Source of the DNA: Streptomyces sp. P3
GTDB lineage: Bacteria > Actinomycetota > Actinomycetes > Streptomycetales > Streptomycetaceae
Reading direction: 5' to 3'
Assembly (NCBI RefSeq): GCF_003032475.1
Contig: NZ_CP028369.1
Coordinates: forward strand, 8,556,001-8,620,000
DNA length: 64,000 bases
Part shown: in pieces, positions 1 to 6,976 of the stretch
Position numbering within the stretch: position 1 is the stretch's first letter
Layout: each line of letters starts with the position of its first letter
Program-made: the position numbers and the translations under genes
The notes under the pieces: model-generated
What the model saw: only the letters and a program-made list of their open reading frames with translations
The model's database searches: none
What the model was told of the DNA's origin: nothing

Positions 1-426
1 ACCAAGAACGGCGCGCTGTTCGGCGAGGCCGTCGTGGTCATCGACCAGGACGCCGTGCGCCGTATGAAGCACCTGCGCAAGCTGTCCATGCAGCTCGCCT
101 CCAAGATGCGCTTCGTGTCGGTGCAGCTGGAGGCCCTGCTCGCCAAGGATCTGTGGCTGCGCAACGCGCGCCACGCCAACGAGATGGCGCAGCGCCTCGC
201 GGAGGGCGTGCGGGCCGTGCACGGCGTGGAGATCCTCTACCCGGTGCAGGCCAACGGCGTCTTCGCGCGGCTCCCGCACGACGTGAGCGAGCGGCTGCAG
301 AAGAAGTTCCGGTTCTACTTCTGGGACGAGGCGGCGGGCGACGTGCGGTGGATGTGCGCGTTCGACACGACCGAGGAGGACGTGGACGCGTTCGTAGCCG
401 CCCTGAAGGAGGAGATGGCCCGGTAG
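1..426 (+). CDS. Threonine aldolase / beta-eliminating lyase, C-terminal part
   Basis: The open frame enters from the left edge and ends at TAG 424-426, so only the last 141 residues are visible. The first residues read TKNGALFGEA; in this fold-type I PLP family the lysine of the (G)TKNG motif forms the Schiff base, so the active-site lysine appears to be the second residue of the window. The remainder is the small C-terminal domain, with a typical ending (FYFWDE, followed by WMCAFDTTEEDVD). Such enzymes cleave L-threonine or L-allo-threonine to glycine and acetaldehyde in the cytoplasm. The true start lies outside the window. Substrate preference cannot be read from this part. Confidence 0.85.
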   Translation, partial: TKNGALFGEAVVVIDQDAVRRMKHLRKLSMQLASKMRFVSVQLEALLAKDLWLRNARHANEMAQRLAEGVRAVHGVEILYPVQANGVFARLPHDVSERLQKKFRFYFWDEAAGDVRWMCAFDTTEEDVDAFVAALKEEMAR

Positions 427-462
427 AGCCTCCCGCCTTGCGGCACGGCACCGACAGTTATT

Positions 463-474
463 GCATAGGTATGC
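463..474. promoter_or_regulatory. Perfect 12-bp palindrome, candidate operator
   Basis: GCATAGGTATGC is a perfect inverted repeat that ends 17 bases before the -35 hexamer of the next gene. Matching bases continue for two or three positions on either side (ATT...GAT). Part of the arm (CCTATGC) recurs at 514-520 across the -10 element. The placement suggests a regulator site for the transglutaminase-like gene; the regulator is unknown. Confidence 0.45.
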
Positions 475-491
475 GATCATCTGGAAAGTCA

Positions 492-521
492 TTGACTACT
501 GGGTGATCGTTTTCCTATGCT
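492..521 (+). promoter_or_regulatory. Sigma-70 type promoter for a leaderless mRNA
   Basis: TTGACT (492-497), an 18-base spacer and TATGCT (516-521) form a near-consensus vegetative promoter. The ATG at 530 follows the -10 box by eight bases and there is no Shine-Dalgarno, so transcription probably begins at or beside the start codon. Confidence 0.65.
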
Positions 522-529
522 CTCCAGCC

Positions 530-1123
530 ATGGAGCTGATCCAGGAGAACCCCGACCTGTCCGCCTATTTGGCTGCCGACGAGGTCATCGACCACGCTCA
601 CCCGGTGGTGCGGGCCACCGCCGAACGCCTCGCGTGGGACGCCGAGAACTCGTATGTCTATGCGCGACTGGCCTTCGAGTTCGTACGCGACGCCATTACC
701 CATTCCCAGGACGCCGACGACCCGCGGGTGACCTGGCGCGCCTCGGACGTCCTGGAGCAGCGGACGGGCATCTGCTACGCCAAGGCCCACGCGCTGGCCG
801 CGCTGCTGCGGGCCGAGGACATCCCGACCGCCCTGTGCTACCAGCGGTTCGCCCGCGACGAGGGGGACGGGCACGTCCTGCACGGACTCGTCGCGGTGCG
901 CTTTCGCGGGGCGTGGCACCGCCAGGACCCGCGGGGCAACAAACCGGGTGTGGACGCGCGGTTCTCGCTGGACGGCGAACGGCTCGCCTTCCGTACCGAC
1001 GCCGGGGCGGGCGAGAGGGACTACCCGGGCCTCTACGCCGCGCCGCATCCGGGCGTCCTCGAAGCGCTGCGCACCGCTTCCGACCGGCCGCGGCTGTGGA
1101 AGAACCTCCCCACCGCGCTGTGA
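530..1123 (+). CDS. Transglutaminase-like domain protein
   Basis: A 197-residue cytoplasmic protein. The core RTGICYAKAHALAALLRAE matches the transglutaminase/protease-like signature, with Cys in GICYAKA as the expected nucleophile; the His (HVLHGLVAVRF) and Asp (RQDPRGNKPG) follow in the order seen in this family. The frame is open upstream to 461, but the ATG at 530 is preferred because it sits eight bases after a good -10 element and the upstream codons show no family resemblance. Substrate unknown; related proteins act as proteases, transglutaminases or peptide N-glycanases. It converges on the acyltransferase gene across a strong shared terminator. Confidence 0.8.
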   Translation: MELIQENPDLSAYLAADEVIDHAHPVVRATAERLAWDAENSYVYARLAFEFVRDAITHSQDADDPRVTWRASDVLEQRTGICYAKAHALAALLRAEDIPTALCYQRFARDEGDGHVLHGLVAVRFRGAWHRQDPRGNKPGVDARFSLDGERLAFRTDAGAGERDYPGLYAAPHPGVLEALRTASDRPRLWKNLPTAL

Positions 1124-1169
1124 GCCCCCTCGCGCTCGCCCGGCGCGCTCCGTCCGGCCCCGGAAAACG

Positions 1170-1199
1170 CGTAGGCCCTCTCCGCGGAGAGGGCCTACG
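1170..1199. terminator. Bidirectional terminator, perfect 15-bp stem
   Basis: CGTAGGCCCTCTCCG (1170-1184) is followed directly by its exact reverse complement (1185-1199). It lies between two convergent genes and is preceded by an A run at 1164-1167, so it can serve both directions. Confidence 0.8.
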
Positions 1200-1216
1200 T
1201 CGCAGGAGGGGCGGGC

Positions 1217-1945
1217 TCAGCCGGCCTCGGCCGCGCGCACCTGCTCGGCGGTGGGCGCGGTGCCGCCCAGATGGGCCGGCATCCACCACGTGTCGTTCGC
1301 GTCCTTGGGGCGCACCGGGTAGGCACGCTGAGCGGCCTCCAGCAACTCCTGGACGCGCTCACGCAGCTGACGGGTGAGGGCGCCCGCGTACTTGTCGCGT
1401 GAGGCCTCGACGGCCTCGCCGACGCGGATGGTGATGGGGGTGTGGCTGCGCTTGAAGTTGCGCGGCTGGCCCTTGGTCCACAGGCGCTGCGTACCCCACA
1501 GGGCCACCGGGATCAGCGGGACGCCCGCCTCCTGGGCCATCCGGGCAGCGCCGGACTTGAAGCTCTTCAGCGTGAAGGACTGGGAGATGGTCGCCTCGGG
1601 GAAGACCCCGACGATCTCGCCGGAGCGCAGCGAGTCCAGCGCGTGCTGGTAGGCCGTCTCGCCCTGGTTGCGGTCCACCGGGATGTGCTTCATTCCGCGC
1701 ATCAGCGGGCCGGAGATCCGGTGGCGGAAGACGGACTCCTTCGCCATGAAGCGCACGAGACGCTTCTGCGGGAGGGCGGCCAGGCCGTCGAAGATGAAGT
1801 CGAGGTAGCTGATGTGATTGCTCACCAGCACGGCTCCACCCGAGCGCGGGATGTTCTCCGACCCCTTGCAGTCGATCTTGAGGTCCCAGACCTTGAACAA
1901 CGTCTGAGCGAGGCCGACGACGGGGCGGTAGACAAGCTCTGCCAT
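1217..1945 (-). CDS. plsC: 1-acyl-sn-glycerol-3-phosphate acyltransferase family protein
   Basis: A 242-residue PlsC/LPLAT-type acyltransferase. The catalytic NHxxxxD box is NHISYLD near residue 40, and the later glycerophosphate-binding motif reads FPEAT, with VPLIPVALWG beyond it. It would transfer an acyl chain to lysophosphatidic acid or a related lipid at the inner face of the membrane. The frame is open to 2041, but the ATG at 1945 gives the usual N-terminus of the family (MAELVYRPVVGLAQ). The tail after residue 215 is a short Ala/Pro-rich extension (DTWWMPAHLGG) typical of actinobacterial members. The gene symbol is a family name; several paralogues are normal in Streptomyces. Confidence 0.85.
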   Translation of the reverse strand: MAELVYRPVVGLAQTLFKVWDLKIDCKGSENIPRSGGAVLVSNHISYLDFIFDGLAALPQKRLVRFMAKESVFRHRISGPLMRGMKHIPVDRNQGETAYQHALDSLRSGEIVGVFPEATISQSFTLKSFKSGAARMAQEAGVPLIPVALWGTQRLWTKGQPRNFKRSHTPITIRVGEAVEASRDKYAGALTRQLRERVQELLEAAQRAYPVRPKDANDTWWMPAHLGGTAPTAEQVRAAEAG

Positions 1946-2144
1946 GGGTGGGGCGGACCCTTCTTTCTCTCTGCCGAGGAGACTTCCGACGGCAAAGTTA
2001 CGCTGCCGTAGGTTTGCGGCATCTCGCAGATCGTGCCCCAAGAACGGCCGGGGAGCCAGCCCTGGTGCCCGGGAACGGCGAGATCCTCGTCACGTCAACC
2101 CCTTTGATCCACCTCTTGGTCCACCTCGGGCTTTTAGATCGTCT

Positions 2145-2561
2145 TTACTGCGCTCGCACCGCGACCCGCCGTACGAGCAGGTACATCTCGCATCCCAGGC
2201 AATACCCGAAAGCGGCATTGAGGAACGCGGCCGCCAGAGCCGCGCCGGTCGCGGCGAGACCGAGCCAGTGCGGTCCCAGGGCGAATCCGGCCAGGCCGAC
2301 GCAGGCGAACGCGAGTCCCACCGCCTGGGCGAACCGCGGCGGCTGCGGCGCCTCGAACTCCGTGGGCGGCCCGATCCGGGGGCGAACGGCCTTGCGGAAC
2401 ACCCAGCCGTAGGGCGAACGCCCCGGTCCGCCCGCCGCGCCGAGCGCGAACGCGAACGTCTGCCAGGCCAGCAGCCAGGCGTTGCCGGTGATCAGAACGA
2501 CCGCGAGCACTACGGTCGTCACGGTGGCCCCGAAGCGGGGGCCCCTCGCGTCGATGTCCAT
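2145..2561 (-). CDS. DUF4395 membrane protein
   Basis: A 138-residue integral membrane protein with about four hydrophobic segments. The DUF4395 hallmarks are visible: an early VDARGPRFGA-like start (here IDARGPRFGA), RPRIGPPTEFE in the cytosolic loop and the C-terminal YCLGCEMYLL with two cysteines. It is divergent from a thioredoxin gene 75 bases away; DUF4395 and thioredoxin or thiosulfate sulfurtransferase genes are often neighbours in actinobacteria, which suggests a role in thiol or sulfur redox at the membrane. That role is inferred from context only. Confidence 0.8.
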   Translation of the reverse strand: MDIDARGPRFGATVTTVVLAVVLITGNAWLLAWQTFAFALGAAGGPGRSPYGWVFRKAVRPRIGPPTEFEAPQPPRFAQAVGLAFACVGLAGFALGPHWLGLAATGAALAAAFLNAAFGYCLGCEMYLLVRRVAVRAQ

Positions 2562-2636
2562 GAATCAAGCATTCCGCAACGCGGACGATTCCTGGGCTCG
2601 GGAATCTTTGCAGTCTCGTGAACGCTGGAGCGGCAG

Positions 2637-3050
2637 ATGACCGGACTTGTGGTGTGCGTGGCGGTGCTCGCGGCGGCGAGCGCCTTCGGAGTGCTGCAGC
2701 GGCGGCGGAGCGGGAGGGTGCGGGTGCGCGGGCGCGACGACGGCAGGCGGATCGGAGCGGACCGGCTCGGGGCGGAGCTCGGCGAACGCGCCACGCTCGT
2801 ACAGTTCTCCAGCGCCTTCTGCGCGCCCTGCCGGGCCACCCGCCGGATCCTGGGCGAGGTGGCCGCGGTGGTCCCCGGGGTCGCCCACATCGAGATCGAC
2901 GCGGAGGCGCACCTCGGGCTCGTGCGCGAACTCGACATCGTCAGGACGCCGACGGTCCTGGTGCTCGACGCCGAGGGCCGGATCGTCCGGCGCGCCGCCG
3001 GTCAGCCCCGCAAGGCCGACGTCGTCGCGGCCCTGGGGGAAGCGGTGTGA
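2637..3050 (+). CDS. Membrane-anchored thioredoxin family protein
   Basis: A 137-residue protein starting with a hydrophobic segment (TGLVVCVAVLAAASAFGVL) that should anchor it in the membrane. The thioredoxin fold follows: the active site is CAPC in FSSAFCAPCRAT, and the cis-proline region reads RTPTVLVLDAEGR. It probably reduces or exchanges disulfides outside the membrane, or in the cytoplasm if the anchor is inverted. It is divergent from the DUF4395 gene and likely works with it. GGAGCGGCAG before the ATG gives a weak ribosome-binding site. Confidence 0.82.
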   Translation: MTGLVVCVAVLAAASAFGVLQRRRSGRVRVRGRDDGRRIGADRLGAELGERATLVQFSSAFCAPCRATRRILGEVAAVVPGVAHIEIDAEAHLGLVRELDIVRTPTVLVLDAEGRIVRRAAGQPRKADVVAALGEAV

Positions 3051-3097
3051 GCGCCTCGTGGGGAACGGTGAGGCATCTCCCAGATGCCGGTACGCAC

Positions 3098-3127
3098 TTG
3101 ACTGCGGCCGCTGCCCCTCGTCAGCCT
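3098..3127 (+). promoter_or_regulatory. Candidate promoter of the leader peptide/flavin reductase unit
   Basis: TTGACT (3098-3103) is followed 18 bases later by CAGCCT (3122-3127). The ATG of the leader peptide lies six bases after that box, the geometry of a leaderless transcript. The -10 is weak. Confidence 0.4.
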
Positions 3128-3133
3128 GGCCCC

Positions 3134-3214
3134 ATGTTCGAGGAACCCCTTCTTCACGGACGGGCCCACGTCGACCCGGGTCGTACCGCGAGCGCGCGCT
3201 GTCCGGCCCGTTGA
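3134..3214 (+). CDS. Putative regulatory leader peptide (cysteine-attenuator type)
   Basis: A 26-codon frame, MFEEPLLHGRAHVDPGRTAS followed by ARCPAR, fits the actinobacterial leader-peptide pattern LL..R.HVD..R.ASA.C. Peptides of this kind precede sulfur-assimilation and flavin reductase genes in Streptomyces and related bacteria and are thought to sense cysteine supply through translation of a C-terminal Cys codon (TGT at codon 23). Here it ends 45 bases before the flavin reductase. It has no ribosome-binding site and may be read from a leaderless mRNA. The assignment rests on the pattern and the neighbour, not on a search. Confidence 0.65.
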   Translation: MFEEPLLHGRAHVDPGRTASARCPAR

Positions 3215-3258
3215 GCATCCACGGACCCCGACACCCCTCCCCGCAGAAGGACAACTCC

Positions 3259-3768
3259 ATGACGGCCGTGCCCGGCCTCGGCGCCCCCCAGCTCGCCTCG
3301 CCCGATCTCCTGCGCTCCGTCTTCCGGCGGCACGCGGCCGGAGTCGCCGTGATCACCGCGGCCGCGCCGAACGGTCCGGTGGGCTTCACCGCCACCTCCC
3401 TCAGCTCGGTCTCCGCCGAGCCCCCGATGCTGTCCTTCGGTATCGGCACCGGCGCCTCCAGCTGGCCGGCGGTCTCCCGCGCCCGGCATGTCGGCGTCCA
3501 CATACTCGGCGAGCACCAGCAGGAGCTCGCCGCCACCTTCGCCCGCAGCGGCGCGGACCGTTTCGGCCCGCCGACCGCCTGGCACGAGGGACCGGAGGGC
3601 GTCCCCGTCCTCGACGGCGTGCTCGCGTGGCTGGTGTGCCGCGTCGTCACGCGTGTGCCCGCCGGCGACCATCGGATCGTGCTGGCCGAGGTGGTGCTGG
3701 GGGACCCGGAGGGAGCGGGCCGTCCGCTGCTGTACCACCAGGGACGGTTCACGGCTCTGCGGGATTGA
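3259..3768 (+). CDS. Flavin reductase family protein
   Basis: A 169-residue FMN-binding split-barrel protein of the flavin reductase (DIM6/NTAB, HpaC-like) family. The signature region VITAAAPNGPVGFTATSLSS and the following LSFGIGTGASSWPAV are typical; FRRHAAGVAVIT opens the barrel. It would supply reduced FMN, or act in a two-component monooxygenase or sulfur-scavenging route. GAAGGA at 3246-3251 places the start at ATG 3259. A conserved-type leader peptide just upstream suggests control by cysteine or sulfur supply. Confidence 0.85.
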   Translation: MTAVPGLGAPQLASPDLLRSVFRRHAAGVAVITAAAPNGPVGFTATSLSSVSAEPPMLSFGIGTGASSWPAVSRARHVGVHILGEHQQELAATFARSGADRFGPPTAWHEGPEGVPVLDGVLAWLVCRVVTRVPAGDHRIVLAEVVLGDPEGAGRPLLYHQGRFTALRD

Positions 3769-3866
3769 TCACGGCCGTGGTCCTCTGCGGAGGCGTCGGT
3801 TTCCGGTTACGCTGCGTTGCGAAGGTCACAGTTCAAAGCGCTTGCTTAGCGGGAACGAACTGGGTG

Positions 3867-3878
3867 TACTGACGAGTA
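3867..3878. promoter_or_regulatory. Candidate TetR-type operator upstream of etfBA
   Basis: TACTGACGAGTA has TACT/AGTA half-sites around a four-base centre. Sites of the form TTACT-N4-AGTAA are bound by TetR-family regulators of fatty-acid degradation in actinobacteria, and etf genes accept electrons from acyl-CoA dehydrogenases. The outer bases here (TG...AT) are imperfect. Confidence 0.4.
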
Positions 3879-3936
3879 ATATTTCGGTCGGGAGCGCAGG
3901 CCGCCCCAACCGGGATCGGCCGCTTGTGACGCCTAT

Positions 3937-3956
3937 GCTGCCTGGAAGAAGGCAGC
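3937..3956. promoter_or_regulatory. Hairpin in the etfB 5' leader
   Basis: GCTGCCT and AGGCAGC form a 7-bp perfect stem around GGAAGA. It ends 18 bases before the etfB ribosome-binding site (AGGAGA, 3975-3980), so it would lie in the untranslated leader of the mRNA. Confidence 0.35.
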
Positions 3957-3986
3957 CGTAACTGACGATGCAGTAGGAGAGCCGGC

Positions 3987-4775
3987 GTGAGCTTGAGGAT
4001 CGTTGTCACTGTGAAGTACGTGCCCGACGCCACTGGCGACCGGCACTTCGCCGATGACCTGACCGTCGACCGGGACGACGTGGACGGTCTGCTCTCCGAG
4101 CTCGACGAGTACGCGGTCGAGCAGGCGCTGCAGATCTCCGAGAACTCCGACGACGACGTGGAGATCACCGTGTTGACGGTGGGCCCGGAGGACGCCAAGG
4201 ACGCGCTGCGCAAGGCGCTGTCGATGGGCGCCGACAAGGCGATCCACGTCGAGGACGACGACCTGCACGGCACCGACGCCATCGGCACCTCCCTGGTGCT
4301 GGCCAAGGCGATCGAGAAGGCCGGCTACGACCTGGTGATCTCCGGCCTGGCCTCCACCGACGGCACCATGGGCGTCGTCCCGGCCCTGCTGGCCGAGCGC
4401 CTGGGCGTCCCGCAGGTCACCCTGCTCTCCGAGGTCTCGGTCGAGGACGGCACGGTCAAGGGCCGCCGCGACGGCGACGCCGCCTCCGAGCAGCTCGAGG
4501 CGTCCCTGCCGGCCGTCGTGTCGGTCACCGACCAGTCGGGTGAAGCGCGTTACCCGTCCTTCAAGGGCATCATGGCGGCGAAGAAGAAGCCGGTGGAGTC
4601 CTGGGACCTGTCGGACCTGGACCTGGAGGCCGAGGAAGTCGGTCTCGAGGGCGCGTGGACCGCGGTCGAGTCCGCGACCCAGCGCCCCGCCCGCACCGCG
4701 GGCACGATCGTCAAGGACGAGGGCGAGGGCGGCAAGCAGCTCGCCGAGTTCCTCGCGGGCCAGAAGTTCATCTAA
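3987..4775 (+). CDS. etfB: Electron transfer flavoprotein, beta subunit
   Basis: A 262-residue protein of the usual EtfB length. It opens with the expected VVTVKYVPDATGDR-type N-terminus, and the adenine-nucleotide-binding/docking region SGLASTDGTMGVVPALLAE near residue 120 is clear. With EtfA it forms the cytoplasmic heterodimer that carries electrons from acyl-CoA dehydrogenases to the membrane quinone oxidoreductase. GTG at 3987 is set by AGGAGA six bases upstream. etfA follows after 51 bases on the same strand, forming an operon. Confidence 0.95.
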   Translation: MSLRIVVTVKYVPDATGDRHFADDLTVDRDDVDGLLSELDEYAVEQALQISENSDDDVEITVLTVGPEDAKDALRKALSMGADKAIHVEDDDLHGTDAIGTSLVLAKAIEKAGYDLVISGLASTDGTMGVVPALLAERLGVPQVTLLSEVSVEDGTVKGRRDGDAASEQLEASLPAVVSVTDQSGEARYPSFKGIMAAKKKPVESWDLSDLDLEAEEVGLEGAWTAVESATQRPARTAGTIVKDEGEGGKQLAEFLAGQKFI

Positions 4776-4826
4776 AGGCCCCTTGCCGACCGCCCCTCAA
4801 CTTCGTTTCGCAGGAGAGCAAATCCC

Positions 4827-5789
4827 ATGGCTGAAGTCCTCGTCTACGTCGACCACGTGGACGGCGCCGTCCGCAAGCCCACCCTGGAGCTGCTGACGCT
4901 GGCCCGCCGCATCGGCGAGCCCGTCGCCGTCGCGCTGGGCGCCGGTGCCGAGAGCACCGCCGCCGCGCTGGCCGAGCACGGCGCCACCCGTGTCCTCGCC
5001 CACGACGCCTCCGAGTACGCCGACTACCTCGTCGTACCGAAGGTGGACGCGCTGCAGGCCGCCGTCGCCGCCGTCTCCCCGGCCGCCGTCCTCGTCCCCT
5101 CCTCCGCCGAGGGCAAGGAGATCGCCGCCCGTCTGGCGCTGCGCATCGGCTCCGGCATCATCACCGACGCCGTCGACCTCGAGGCCGGCGACGAGGGCCC
5201 GGTGGCCACCCAGTCGGTGTTCGCCGCGTCCTTCTCGACCAAGTCCCGTGTCTCCAAGGGCACCCCGGTCATCACCGTGAAGCCGAACTCGGCCGCGGTC
5301 GAGGCCGCTCCCGCCGCCGGCGCGGTCGAGGCCCTCGCGGTCTCCTTCTCGGCGCAGGCCACCGGCACGAAGGTCACCGGCCGCACCCCGCGCGAGTCGA
5401 CCGGCCGCCCGGAGCTGACCGAGGCCGCGATCGTCGTCTCCGGCGGCCGCGGCGTCAACGGCGCGGAGAACTTCGCACTCATCGAGTCCCTCGCCGACTC
5501 GCTCGGCGCGGCCGTCGGCGCCTCCCGCGCCGCGGTGGACGCCGGCTGGTACCCGCACACCAACCAGGTCGGCCAGACCGGCAAGTCGGTCTCGCCGCAG
5601 CTCTACATCGCCAACGGCATCTCCGGCGCCATCCAGCACCGCGCCGGCATGCAGACCTCGAAGACCATCGTCGCCGTCAACAAGGACGCCGAGGCCCCGA
5701 TCTTCGACCTGGTCGACTACGGCGTCGTCGGCGACCTGTTCGACGTCGTCCCGCAGCTCACCGAGGAGATCAAGACCCGCAAGGGCTGA
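4827..5789 (+). CDS. etfA: Electron transfer flavoprotein, alpha subunit
   Basis: A 320-residue EtfA. The C-terminal FAD-binding domain is complete: [57 protein letters not shown] and AIQHRAGM. It holds the FAD of the ETF dimer and is co-transcribed with etfB. GGAGAG at 4812 precedes the ATG. A strong terminator lies 27 bases after the stop. Confidence 0.95.
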   Translation: MAEVLVYVDHVDGAVRKPTLELLTLARRIGEPVAVALGAGAESTAAALAEHGATRVLAHDASEYADYLVVPKVDALQAAVAAVSPAAVLVPSSAEGKEIAARLALRIGSGIITDAVDLEAGDEGPVATQSVFAASFSTKSRVSKGTPVITVKPNSAAVEAAPAAGAVEALAVSFSAQATGTKVTGRTPRESTGRPELTEAAIVVSGGRGVNGAENFALIESLADSLGAAVGASRAAVDAGWYPHTNQVGQTGKSVSPQLYIANGISGAIQHRAGMQTSKTIVAVNKDAEAPIFDLVDYGVVGDLFDVVPQLTEEIKTRKG

Positions 5790-5816
5790 TCACCCGGCGG
5801 TCGCAGGACCGCACCG

Positions 5817-5847
5817 GGCCCCCGTGACCTTCCCGGTCGCGGGGGCC
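5817..5847. terminator. Bidirectional terminator after etfA
   Basis: GGCCCCCGTGACC (5817-5829) pairs with GGTCGCGGGGGCC (5835-5847) around TTCCC, a 13-bp stem with a single G-T wobble. It sits between convergent genes. Confidence 0.75.
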
Positions 5848-5852
5848 TTCGC

Positions 5853-6776
5853 TCATCCCAGGGTCAGCGAGGCCTGCACCGGCAGATGGTCGCTCGGATA
5901 CTGGCCGTTCACGCTGAAGGTGTCGGTCCACTCGCGCTGGACGCGGATCCCGGGCGTCGCGAGGATCCAGTCGATACGGCCCCCGTTCGGCGTCAGCGCC
6001 TTGTACCCGTGGTAGGTGGCGTACGCGTCGCCGCGCGTGCGAGCCGTGTCCCAGGTGTCCACCAGACCGGCGGCGAGCAGCCTGTCGTAGACCGGGTTCT
6101 GGTGCGCGACGGTGTTGAAGTCGCCGGTCAGCAGCAGCGGCAGCGAGGGGTCGAACCGGGAGATCCGCGCGGCGACGAGCGCGGCGGAACGTTCGCGCGC
6201 GTACTGGCTCGCGTTGTCGAGGTGGGTGTTGAGCACGCAGAACTGCCGCCCCGAGTCCAGCAGATCGCGGAAGCGGACCCAGGTGACCATGCGGGGATGG
6301 CCGCCGCCCCAGGTGTTGGAGCCGCGCACCCGCGGAGTGTCGGAGAGCCAGAAGTGCTCGTACTCGTCCGGGACTAGCCGCCGCCTGTCGTAGAAGACGG
6401 CCACCGCCTCGTCGGCGCCCACGCCCCGACTGGTCCCGATCCAGTCGTAGTGCGGTCCGAGGTCGGCCTCGATGTCCCGCAACTGCTGCGGGCGGCCCTC
6501 CTGGGTGCCGATGACGTGCGGGGCCGCCCGGTGCAGCAACGCCCGCATCACGGGACGGCGGGCGGCCCAGCTGTGGGGCTTCCTGGGGGAGGCGAAGCGG
6601 AGGTTGAACGTCATGACCTCGAGCGACGGGACGGGCGCGGACCGGAGTGGTTCGCCGTGCCGGCTCTCCTGCCGGGCTGCGGACGCCCCTGACGTACCGA
6701 TCAGGGGGGCGGCGGCCATGGCGGCCAGCACGGTCCTCAGCCCCGCCCGCCGGGTCGGCCTGCCGATCCTCGTCAT
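5853..6776 (-). CDS. Secreted endonuclease/exonuclease/phosphatase family protein
   Basis: A 307-residue exported protein. The N-terminus has a twin-arginine-like signal (TRRAGLRTVLAAMAA...GASA). The EEP fold follows: MTFNLRF at the first strand, GTQEG with the metal-binding Glu, NTHLDN, LLTGDFNTV with the catalytic Asp/Asn, and the terminal SDHLPV with the catalytic His. It should cleave phosphodiesters or phosphomonoesters outside the cell; the substrate (nucleic acid, sphingomyelin or inositol phosphate) is not evident. The ATG at 6776 is preferred over one 27 bases upstream because it puts the two arginines close to the N-terminus. Confidence 0.82.
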   Translation of the reverse strand: MTRIGRPTRRAGLRTVLAAMAAAPLIGTSGASAARQESRHGEPLRSAPVPSLEVMTFNLRFASPRKPHSWAARRPVMRALLHRAAPHVIGTQEGRPQQLRDIEADLGPHYDWIGTSRGVGADEAVAVFYDRRRLVPDEYEHFWLSDTPRVRGSNTWGGGHPRMVTWVRFRDLLDSGRQFCVLNTHLDNASQYARERSAALVAARISRFDPSLPLLLTGDFNTVAHQNPVYDRLLAAGLVDTWDTARTRGDAYATYHGYKALTPNGGRIDWILATPGIRVQREWTDTFSVNGQYPSDHLPVQASLTLG

Positions 6777-6932
6777 GCGTCCCCCTGGTCTCCGGTCCCG
6801 CACGTGCCCCGTGAGACAGGATGAAGGGGTGAACCGTCCTGCGGAAGAGGGCGTGGGTGCGGCGCGAGGTGCGCGGGACCACGCCGTGGACAGGGTGTTG
6901 ACCCATCGGAAGACGCCCGGATAACTTCATTC

Positions 6933-6960
6933 TACGGATTGTTGATTCCGTAAAGCGGAA
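6933..6960. promoter_or_regulatory. Overlapping inverted repeats, candidate IclR/AllR-type operator
   Basis: TACGGA (6933-6938) and TCCGTA (6947-6952) form one inverted repeat; TTCCG (6946-6950) and CGGAA (6956-6960) form a second one that shares its centre. The array lies 17 bases before the GTG-proximal ATG of the DUF6986 gene. In Streptomyces genes of this family are linked to malate synthase and allantoin degradation under the IclR-family regulator AllR, so a related regulator is plausible. Confidence 0.5.
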
Positions 6961-6976
6961 AGCTGGAGGGTGTGGC

